Part shown: positions 1-4,828 of the stretch, piece by piece
Layout of the letters: every line of letters begins with the position of its first letter
Position numbering within the stretch: the first letter of the stretch is position 1
From: Gammaproteobacteria bacterium
GTDB taxonomy: Bacteria; Pseudomonadota; Gammaproteobacteria; Xanthomonadales; Xanthomonadaceae
DNA: 5,334 nt
NCBI GenBank assembly: GCA_030431185.1
Contig: JAUIJO010000203.1
Span: 1-5,334 of the forward strand
Direction: 5' to 3'
Program-made: the position numbers and the translations under genes
Notes under the pieces: model-generated
The model's input: only the letters and a program-made list of their open reading frames with translations
Databases searched by the model: none
Told to the model about the DNA's origin: nothing

Positions 1-140
1 TCCTTCAGCACGACGATGTAGCGGCCCTCGATCGGCGCCTTGGCAAAGCGCAGCTCCGCGTCGGCGGCGCTGGCGTGCCCCGCGCCAAGCATGAGCACGG
101 CGCCGACGCTGGCGGCAAGAATGGTCTTTCTGCGATTCAC
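1..140 (-). CDS. N-terminus of a secreted protein, probable S8 (subtilisin-like) peptidase with I9 propeptide; partial
   Basis: Only the first 46 codons are present; the gene runs off the left edge. The start is a GTG at 140, chosen because GAGGG (148-152, minus strand) lies 7 bases upstream and no in-frame ATG is nearby. The N-terminus is a classic Sec signal peptide: basic NRRKT, a hydrophobic stretch (residues 7-21, ILAASVGAVLMLGAG), then H-A-S-A followed by A-D, giving a likely cleavage near residue 26. After it comes IEGRYIVVLKE, which resembles the first beta strand of the inhibitor I9 propeptide in proteinase K-type S8 peptidases. By family knowledge, such a protein would be exported and processed to an extracellular or periplasmic serine protease. 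The catalytic Asp, His and Ser lie outside the window, so the S8 call rests on one short motif. It is divergent from the regulator at 674. Confidence 0.6.
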   Translation of the reverse strand, partial: MNRRKTILAASVGAVLMLGAGHASAADAELRFAKAPIEGRYIVVLK

Positions 141-410
141 GATACTACCCTCACTGGCTGTATTGGTTGCCCGTGGACGCGTGGCCACGGAATGGATCGC
201 AATCAAATACCGGCCTTCCCCTGATCTGCCCCATGCGGCAGCGCCGATGTGCGATGGGTGTCGATTCGAATTCGTGCCGCTCGCGGATCTGGACGTCCGC
301 CTCAGGCTGCACAGCGCGCGTTGGAGGCCTGGACCAGAGGCTTCCGTCGCGACTTCCCCTCTCGTCGACGGACCCAAGTGAAGCCGGCCTGACCGTGCGC
401 GTCCAATACA

Positions 411-429
411 GATAACGCATGACGTTATC
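411..429. repeat. Perfect 7-bp inverted repeat, GATAACG-N5-CGTTATC (operator-like)
   Basis: GATAACG (411-417) and CGTTATC (423-429) are exact reverse complements separated by CATGA. The 19-base near-palindrome has the size and symmetry of a dimeric repressor or activator operator. It does not have the T-N11-A geometry expected of a LysR-type site, since the matching central 13 bases begin with A and end with T. It sits roughly 120-140 bases upstream of the proposed regulator transcription start, and about 270 bases upstream of the peptidase start codon on the other strand. The binding protein is unknown. The symmetry is seen directly; the operator role is inference. Confidence 0.45.
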
Positions 430-480
430 CACCTTTCGACTCATCCGTCCTTTGAATCAGCTTATTTGGAAAGTGGATAA
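425..480. repeat. Inverted pair of DnaA-box-like 9-mers, TTATCCACC and TTATCCACT
   Basis: TTATCCAC (425-432, plus) is repeated exactly in inverted orientation as GTGGATAA (473-480). Counting flanking bases, the two 9-mers are TTATCCACC (plus, 425-433) and TTATCCACT (minus, 480-472). Each matches the DnaA box consensus TTATCCACA at 8 of 9 positions, differing only at the last base. The similarity continues inward: TTATCCACCTTTC (425-437) pairs with GAAAGTGGATAA (469-480) with one unpaired base. The left copy overlaps the right arm of the 411-429 repeat. It could be a DnaA-binding pair, an operator for another dimeric regulator, or a long-range hairpin. No origin gene (dnaA, dnaN, gyrB) is in the window. 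Confidence 0.45.
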
Positions 481-513
481 GCGAGATTCCATTGATGCGA
501 CAGCCGTACAGGC

Positions 514-542
514 TTTACCCGATGGCACCGTGGTGCTATACA
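514..542 (+). promoter_or_regulatory. Candidate sigma-70 promoter for the CysB-like regulator
   Basis: TTTACC (514-519) matches the -35 hexamer TTGACA at 4 of 6 positions. It is followed after exactly 17 bases by TATACA (537-542), which matches TATAAT at 4 of 6. TG at 534-535, one base before the -10, makes it an extended -10. Transcription would start near 549-550, leaving a leader of about 125 bases before the ATG at 674. The inverted repeats at 411-480 would then lie upstream of the -35, a plausible place for an activator or autoregulatory site. This is a pattern match only. Confidence 0.4.
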
Positions 543-659
543 CCGGAGAGACCCATAGGGATGGCTGACTCCGGCTGGGCATGGTCAGGAGTGAGGCAGC
601 GCGGTCCCGCGACTACGTTACGTCGATGCCATCGGGCACCGGCGAGCGGTTGATTGCGC

Positions 660-664
660 AAGGA
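660..664 (+). promoter_or_regulatory. Ribosome binding site deciding the regulator start
   Basis: AAGGA at 660-664 is 9 bases before the ATG at 674. It supports 674 over the in-frame ATG at 581, which would add 31 residues with no counterpart in LysR-family proteins. Starting at 674 puts the helix-turn-helix at the usual distance from the N-terminus. Confidence 0.7.
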
Positions 665-673
665 CGTTGCCAG

Positions 674-1726
674 ATGACCCTCAAAGAGTTGCGTTGCCTG
701 TTGGCCATCGTCGACGCCGAGCTGAACATCAGCGCGGCCGCCGAGCTGATGCATGCGAGCCAGCCCAGCCTGTCCCGGCACCTCAAGCTGCTCGAGGACG
801 AACTGGGCTTCCAGATCCTGACCCGCCGCGGGCGCAGCATCAGCGGCGTGACCCCGGCTGGTCAGGAGGTCATCCGCCTGGCCCGCCGGGTCGTCAACGA
901 CGTCACCAGCATTCGTGCCTACGCGGCCAACGTGCGCGGCGAGGAGACCGGCGACCTGGTCCTGACGACCCCCCAGACCTACGCGCGACATGTCCTGCCG
1001 CCGGTCCTGTCCACGCTTACCCAGCGGTATCCGCGCCTCAACATCCGGATCCAGAACATGGGCGAGGGCGCACCGCCGGACCGGCCCTGCGACAACGCCG
1101 GCGACATGGTGCTGGTCAGCACGGCCGGGGACCGCGTGCCGCCGGGGGTGGCGTTGCCGCTGTTCCGCTGGAAGCGCAGGGTCCTGGTGCCGCGGGGCCA
1201 CGCGTTGGCCCGGCTCGACCGTGCCGTCACCCTGTCCGAACTGGCCCGCCATGCACTGGTGACCTACGAGGCGTCGAGGCGCTCGGACTCGTCGCTGTGC
1301 CGGGCACTGGCCGATGCCGGCCTGCGCGCGCGCTTCGCCTGCTCGGCCGAGGACGCCGACCTCATCAAGGTCTACGTGCGGGCCGGTCTGGGCGTGGGGC
1401 TGGTCGGAGAGCTGGCGCTGGAGCCCGGCGACCACCAGGAATTCGTCGTGCTGCCTGCCGATCCCGCCCTGCCCGAATGCGTGGCCTGGGCCATCCTGCC
1501 GACGGGCCGGGTGGTGCGCGACTACGCCCTGGACCTGATCCAGTTGCTCGCGCCGCAGCTGGACGTCGCCGACATCCGCCGGGCCGTGGACGGCAGCGCC
1601 CGGCCGGCCTGGCCCCGGCCGCGGCTATGGCAGTCCGACTACGAAGACGTGGGGGTGCCGCGCCTGCCGAGCCGGCAGATCGCCGGGGTCACCCGCCTGC
1701 CGCTGCAGAGTACGTACCTGGGCTGA
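674..1726 (+). CDS. LysR-family transcriptional regulator, CysB-like
   Basis: This 350-residue protein has the LysR layout: a winged helix-turn-helix (about residues 18-45, with SQPSLSRHLKLLEDELG), a VTPAGQEV linker helix (59-66), then a substrate-binding effector domain (about 93-300). Several segments match CysB of enteric bacteria specifically: LVTYE (195-199), DADLIKVYVRAGLGVGLV (227-244) and YALDLIQLLAPQL (284-296). Trp166 corresponds to a tryptophan in the CysB sulfate pocket. CysB is known to control sulfate and cysteine assimilation using N-acetylserine. Two differences stand out. The pocket motif usually read as TTHTQAR is here TTPQTYAR (98-105), and the protein runs about 25 residues past E. 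coli CysB (324 aa). No sulfur-assimilation gene is in the window. The last 38 bases overlap the convergent dioxygenase gene. The LysR/CysB-like assignment is firm; the effector and target genes are not known. Confidence 0.9.
   Translation: MTLKELRCLLAIVDAELNISAAAELMHASQPSLSRHLKLLEDELGFQILTRRGRSISGVTPAGQEVIRLARRVVNDVTSIRAYAANVRGEETGDLVLTTPQTYARHVLPPVLSTLTQRYPRLNIRIQNMGEGAPPDRPCDNAGDMVLVSTAGDRVPPGVALPLFRWKRRVLVPRGHALARLDRAVTLSELARHALVTYEASRRSDSSLCRALADAGLRARFACSAEDADLIKVYVRAGLGVGLVGELALEPGDHQEFVVLPADPALPECVAWAILPTGRVVRDYALDLIQLLAPQLDVADIRRAVDGSARPAWPRPRLWQSDYEDVGVPRLPSRQIAGVTRLPLQSTYLG
1664..1678 (-). terminator. Weak hairpin after the dioxygenase stop
   Basis: CTGCCG (1664-1669) and CGGCAG (1673-1678) form a 6-bp stem with a 3-base loop, 10 bases beyond the dioxygenase stop. 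It has no T-tract and lies inside the regulator's coding region, so it may be coincidental. It is listed because no better terminator is visible for either convergent gene. Confidence 0.15.
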
Positions 1727-2477
1727 CGCCATTGCCACGGCCCGCGCGGTCGGCATCACGCAGGGTGACGACCAGCACGTCGCGATGCGAGTCGAGGGCG
1801 GGGTCGATCGCTTCCACCGGGGTCACGCCGTGGAACACGCGCGCATCGTCGACCAGCGCCGCGTCGAAGGGACGGGTCAAGGTGAACTCGCCGATCTCGC
1901 GCCCGTGCATGTCATGGATGCTGGTGGTGCCGCGGGCGATGTTCTCCCGGTCCACCAGCAACACCAGCACGTAGTCGACGCCATCGCGATGCATGCCTTC
2001 CGGGGTGGGCTGGCCGGGCGCTTCGGCCTGCGCCTCGATGCGGAACTGATGCACCTCGGCGTGCCAGCGGCGGACGCCCGGGGCGAGTTCGCCGAACAGC
2101 CGCTGGCAATGACGCAGGATGGCCTGCAGGCTTTGGCTGCCGGCCACCGGGTCGAGGATGGGTTCGAACCAGCGCTCGATGTCGCCCTGCAGCGTGTTGT
2201 AGGCCAGGCTCTGGTAATGCGGCTGGTGCGGCTCGCGGACGATGTCCTCGTCCCTGGAACCGCTTCGGGAGAGGGTGAAGACGGCATGGCGTCGCCGCCG
2301 CTGCTTCCCGAGTTTCTCCAGGTAGCGATCCGGTGCCAGGTCGTTCCAGCTCGCGCGGAACTGCGCCCAATCGTCCAGCGCGCCATCGCTTTCCAGCCAG
2401 GCTTGCATGGTGTCGGCGTCCACGAAGCAGAAGCCATCCTCGCGCAGCGCCGCGGGGAAGTCCGGGGAACCTGGCAT
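1689..2477 (-). CDS. 2-oxoglutarate/Fe(II)-dependent dioxygenase, PF10014 (former DUF2257) type
   Basis: The product is 262 residues. The iron-binding facial triad is visible as His163-x-Asp165 in GMHRDGVDYVLVLLV, and His216 in ARVFHGVTPVEAID. Arg232 in HRDVLVVTLR is a good candidate for holding the 2-oxoglutarate carboxylate. The HRDG...FHGVTP arrangement is that of PF10014, whose characterised members hydroxylate free L-amino acids, such as the isoleucine 4-hydroxylase of Bacillus thuringiensis. The substrate here cannot be deduced. No signal peptide is seen, so it is presumably cytoplasmic. The ATG at 2477 was chosen because GGAG lies 9 bases upstream, and because extending the frame further would add Arg/Pro-rich sequence antisense-like to the MAPEG gene. 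It begins 20 bases after the MAPEG stop, suggesting co-transcription, and its 3' end overlaps the convergent regulator. Confidence 0.85.
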   Translation of the reverse strand: MPGSPDFPAALREDGFCFVDADTMQAWLESDGALDDWAQFRASWNDLAPDRYLEKLGKQRRRRHAVFTLSRSGSRDEDIVREPHQPHYQSLAYNTLQGDIERWFEPILDPVAGSQSLQAILRHCQRLFGELAPGVRRWHAEVHQFRIEAQAEAPGQPTPEGMHRDGVDYVLVLLVDRENIARGTTSIHDMHGREIGEFTLTRPFDAALVDDARVFHGVTPVEAIDPALDSHRDVLVVTLRDADRAGRGNGVSPGTYSAAAGG

Positions 2478-2497
2478 GGTGGCCCGCTCCGCCCCGC

Positions 2498-2896
2498 TCA
2501 GCCGCCGGCGTGCAGGATCGCCTGCACCATCAGGGCGAGCACGCAGGCCAGTCCGGCGAACCAGCTGAGGCTTCGCAGCAGGGGCCTGTCGCCGATATAG
2601 AACAGCCCGTGCAGGATGCGCAGTGCGGCGAACGACACGGCAAGCAGGGCGATGCGGGCCTCCGCGACGCCGGCGAGTTGCGCCATGAGCACGGCGGCCG
2701 CGAAGGGCGCGAAGGCCTCGAAGGCATTCGCATGGGCGGCATGGGCGCGGTGCGTCCGGGGGTTGTCCTGCCTGTCGAGCCAGCCGCGCGGATCGCGGTT
2801 GTCGTAGCGCGGCGCGCTGGACTTGGCGATGGCCACCCATGCGTAGGGCAACAGGGCGGTGACCAGGATGCATCCGTAGGCGATGGAAAGCGTCAT
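2498..2896 (-). CDS. MAPEG-family integral membrane protein
   Basis: This 132-residue protein has four hydrophobic segments, at about residues 3-24, 57-78, 80-101 and 107-130, the usual MAPEG topology. The loop before the second segment carries DNPRTHRAHAAHANAFEAF (44-62), which fits the family signature of RAxxAHxNxxE followed by aromatic residues. MAPEG proteins are inner-membrane trimers. Eukaryotic members act in glutathione and eicosanoid metabolism, while most bacterial ones of this size have no known substrate. The ATG at 2896 gives a sensible first membrane helix. Its ribosome binding site is poor (only a purine-rich GACGG just upstream), but earlier in-frame starts would translate through the terminator hairpin at 2942-2963. 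It is the first gene of an apparent two-gene operon with the dioxygenase, whose start lies 20 bases downstream. Confidence 0.88.
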   Translation of the reverse strand: MTLSIAYGCILVTALLPYAWVAIAKSSAPRYDNRDPRGWLDRQDNPRTHRAHAAHANAFEAFAPFAAAVLMAQLAGVAEARIALLAVSFAALRILHGLFYIGDRPLLRSLSWFAGLACVLALMVQAILHAGG

Positions 2897-2933
2897 GACC
2901 GTCGTGTTTGGACCAGGGATGACAGCGTAGCCG

Positions 2934-2963
2934 AAAACAAAGACGGCGCCCGAGGGCGCCGTC
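2934..2963 (-). terminator. Rho-independent terminator of the M28 peptidase gene
   Basis: On the minus strand, GACGGCGCC and GGCGCCGTC form a perfect 9-bp stem closed by a four-base loop (2963-2942). It is followed directly by TTTGTTTT (2941-2934). The stem begins 30 bases after the M28 stop codon. Stem strength, loop size and T-tract all fit an intrinsic terminator for minus-strand transcription. It implies that the MAPEG gene downstream needs its own promoter, which I could not identify convincingly in 2897-2933. Confidence 0.9.
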
Positions 2964-2993
2964 GTCATGTCGAGCGAACGTATGCTTATGGGC

Positions 2994-4730
2994 TTACTTG
3001 CCGCCCTCGCCGACGAGCTTGTCGTGGGCGGCGCGGAAGGCATTGCCCTCGTACCAGTTGGGGCGCTTGTCGCTGCCGGCGAGGTCGCGACCGACGCCAT
3101 ACAGCGCCTCCAGGTCCTGGACCACGCCCTCCATGTTCCAGCTGTCGCTGAACTCGTCGGCGGCCTTGTGGTAGCGGTTGTCGCGGTAGTCCCGCTGCGC
3201 GGCATGGCCGGCCTCGGTGCCGCCGTCGACCAGGTCGTCGCCGCCCTTGGCGTAGAGCGCCGGCACGCCGGCCTTGGCGAAGTTGAAGTGATCGGAGCGG
3301 AAGTAGAAGCCGTCCTGCGGCGTCGCTTCCGACACCAGCGTGCGTCCCTGTTCGTCGGCGTGGACCTTGAGCATGTCCTCGAGCTCCGAGCTGCCGAAGC
3401 CGACCACGGTCATGTCCCTGGCCGGGCCGATCACCGGCATGGCATCGAGGTTGATCACGCCCACCGTCTTGTCCAGGGGAATCGCTGGATGGGCGACGTA
3501 GTACTTCGAGCCCAGCAGGCCGGATTCCTCCAGCGTCACGGCCAGGAACAGCACCGAGCGCTCGGGCGCCGGTTCCTGCGAGGCGAAGGCCTCGGCGATC
3601 TCCATGATGCCGGCCACGCCGGTGGCGTTGTCGACGGCGCCGTTGTAGATCTGGTCGTCGTCGCCGGCGGCCGCTTCGCCATGGCCCTCGTGGCCATGGT
3701 TGCCCAGGTGGTCCCAGTGCGCCATGTAGACGACGGCTTCGTCGGGGCGGGTGCTGCCCGGCAGGAGCGCGACGACGTTCTTCGAGGATTTCTCCGCGGT
3801 GGTGCTCTTGAGGTTGAGCGACAGCGTGGCGTCCAGCGGGATCGCCTTGAAGCCCTTCTTGTTGGCGGCCACGTACAGCTGGTCGAGGTCCTGGCCCAGG
3901 TCCGCCATGAGCTGGCGGCCGGCGTCGGCGGTGATCCAGCCCTGCGCGGGCAGGCGCGGTTCCGGGTCGTCCTTGGCGGGCAGGTCGAACTGCGCCCCCG
4001 ACCAGGAGTTCTTCACCACGTCCCAGCCGTAGGATGCGCCCTCGGTGTCGTGGATGATGATCGCGGCGGCGGCGCCCTGGCGGGCGGCCTCTTCGTACTT
4101 GTAGGTCCAGCGGCCGTAGTAGGTCATCCGCTTGCCTTCGAACAGCGACTCGTCCTTGGCATGGAACCCGGGGTCGTTGACGAACATGACGACCGTCTTG
4201 CCCTTCACGTCGACGCCGGCATAGTCGTTCCAGCCCTGCTCGGGTGCATTCACGCCGTAGCCGACGAACACCAGCTCGCTGTCGTCGATCTTCACTTCGG
4301 GCTCGCCCGTGCGCGTGCCGATGACCATGTCGCTGCCGAACTTGAGTTCGCGCGGCTCGCCCTTCACGTCCAGCTTGAGCACGGTGGACTCGTCGGCGGT
4401 CGTCTCGACCATCGGCACGTCCTGGAACCAGCTGTCGCCGTTCCCCGGCTTGAGGCCCATGGCCTCGAACTGGGACTTGAGGTAATCGAGCGTGCGGGTC
4501 TCGCCTTCGCTGCCGGGCGCGCGGCCCCCGAACTCGTCCGAGGCCAGCGTCTTGACGCGTTCGGCGAAGTCGCCGGCGTTGATGCCGGGTTCGAAAACGT
4601 GGGTGGCCGTGTCCTTGGCGGGGGTGGCGGCGGTGCCGCCGGCGTCGGGCGTGGCGGGCTGCGAACAGGCCGACAGGACCAGGGCGGCGGCCACCAGCTG
4701 CGTGGCGGTATGGAGCGGGGTGCGGGACAT
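2994..4730 (-). CDS. M28-family zinc metallopeptidase, lipoprotein with PA-like domain
   Basis: The product is 578 residues. It starts with a lipoprotein signal peptide whose lipobox L-S-A-C puts the lipidated Cys at 22; Ser at +2 favours the outer membrane. A low-complexity linker (23-45) precedes the body. An insert at about 145-260, with VGYGVNAPEQGWNDYAGVD, fits the PA-like domain common in secreted M28 peptidases. The di-zinc site can be read off: His338 (AHWDH), Asp367 (NGAVDNATG), Glu401-Glu402 (general base and ligand, LEESGLLGS), Asp429 (NLDA) and His521 (YHKAADE). All expected ligands are present, so it should be an active aminopeptidase or carboxypeptidase acting on exported peptides; specificity is unknown. 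A His/Asp-rich insert (344-359) sits between the first two ligands. The ATG is supported by GGAGG (4735-4739), with a short 4-base spacer. It has its own -10 upstream and a strong terminator downstream. Confidence 0.95.
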   Translation of the reverse strand: MSRTPLHTATQLVAAALVLSACSQPATPDAGGTAATPAKDTATHVFEPGINAGDFAERVKTLASDEFGGRAPGSEGETRTLDYLKSQFEAMGLKPGNGDSWFQDVPMVETTADESTVLKLDVKGEPRELKFGSDMVIGTRTGEPEVKIDDSELVFVGYGVNAPEQGWNDYAGVDVKGKTVVMFVNDPGFHAKDESLFEGKRMTYYGRWTYKYEEAARQGAAAAIIIHDTEGASYGWDVVKNSWSGAQFDLPAKDDPEPRLPAQGWITADAGRQLMADLGQDLDQLYVAANKKGFKAIPLDATLSLNLKSTTAEKSSKNVVALLPGSTRPDEAVVYMAHWDHLGNHGHEGHGEAAAGDDDQIYNGAVDNATGVAGIMEIAEAFASQEPAPERSVLFLAVTLEESGLLGSKYYVAHPAIPLDKTVGVINLDAMPVIGPARDMTVVGFGSSELEDMLKVHADEQGRTLVSEATPQDGFYFRSDHFNFAKAGVPALYAKGGDDLVDGGTEAGHAAQRDYRDNRYHKAADEFSDSWNMEGVVQDLEALYGVGRDLAGSDKRPNWYEGNAFRAAHDKLVGEGGK

Positions 4731-4765
4731 CGAGCCTCCGTTGGAGCGGTTGCAACAAAGTCCCG

Positions 4766-4771
4766 ATCATA
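4766..4771 (-). promoter_or_regulatory. Candidate -10 element for the M28 peptidase gene
   Basis: On the minus strand this reads TATGAT, matching TATAAT at 5 of 6 positions, in the short gap between the ETVNG-repeat gene and the M28 gene. Transcription would start near 4759, about 28 bases before the ATG. No good -35 hexamer is found 16-18 bases upstream, where the sequence is very GC-rich. It may therefore need an activator, or a sigma factor with different -35 preferences. Confidence 0.35.
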
Positions 4772-4791
4772 CGATGGCGGCGGCCACCGTG

Positions 4792-4821
4792 CCGGACGGG
4801 GCGCACAGCGCGCCCCGCCGG
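4792..4821 (-). terminator. GC-rich hairpin after the ETVNG-repeat gene, without T-tract
   Basis: CGGGGCGC (4797-4804) pairs with GCGCCCCG (4810-4817) around the loop ACAGC. CCGG on each outer side (4792-4795 and 4818-4821) extends the stem to 12 bp, with a single bulged A at 4796. It begins 7 bases after the stop codon of the upstream minus-strand gene. There is no T-run on either strand, so it may be a factor-assisted terminator or a 3'-end-stabilising hairpin rather than a classical intrinsic terminator. It lies upstream of the -10 at 4766. Confidence 0.5.
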
Positions 4822-4828
4822 GCCCTGT

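Larger units (their letters stand above)
141..513. other. Gene-free divergent intergenic region
   Basis: This stretch separates the minus-strand peptidase gene from the plus-strand regulator. Open frames exist on both strands, but their products are Arg/Pro/Ser-rich, lack recognisable domains and look like composition artefacts. The part from about 400 to 510 is visibly more AT-rich than the rest of the window and holds the inverted repeats at 411-480. The peptidase leader includes a 10-base palindrome, CGTGGCCACG (180-189). I could not find a convincing -35/-10 pair for the minus-strand peptidase gene. Confidence 0.6.

Noticed and set aside
171..190. CCGTGG-N8-CCACGG inverted repeat in the peptidase leader
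   Set aside because: The arms are short and GC-rich and easily arise by chance at this composition. No associated signal is visible.
411..429. The palindrome as a LysR-type T-N11-A autoregulatory box
   Set aside because: The central 13 bases begin with A and end with T, and the arm spacing does not fit, so I do not assign it to the neighbouring regulator.
151..444. Minus-strand 97-codon frame with AAAGGA just before its ATG
   Set aside because: The spacing to the ATG is only 3 bases, the product is Arg/Ser-rich with no domain, and the first codons lie in the inverted-repeat region.
581..673. Longer N-terminus for the LysR regulator starting at 581
   Set aside because: The extra 31 residues do not resemble any LysR N-terminus, and a good ribosome binding site precedes the ATG at 674.
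667..1974. Long plus-strand open frame of 435 codons overlapping the regulator
   Set aside because: The product is Arg/Pro/Gly-rich, typical of a GC-rich shadow frame, and the regulator in another frame has clear family motifs.
2897..3205. Upstream extension of the MAPEG reading frame
   Set aside because: It would translate through the terminator hairpin and into the M28 gene in the wrong frame, and it adds Thr/Ser/Arg-rich sequence before the first membrane helix.
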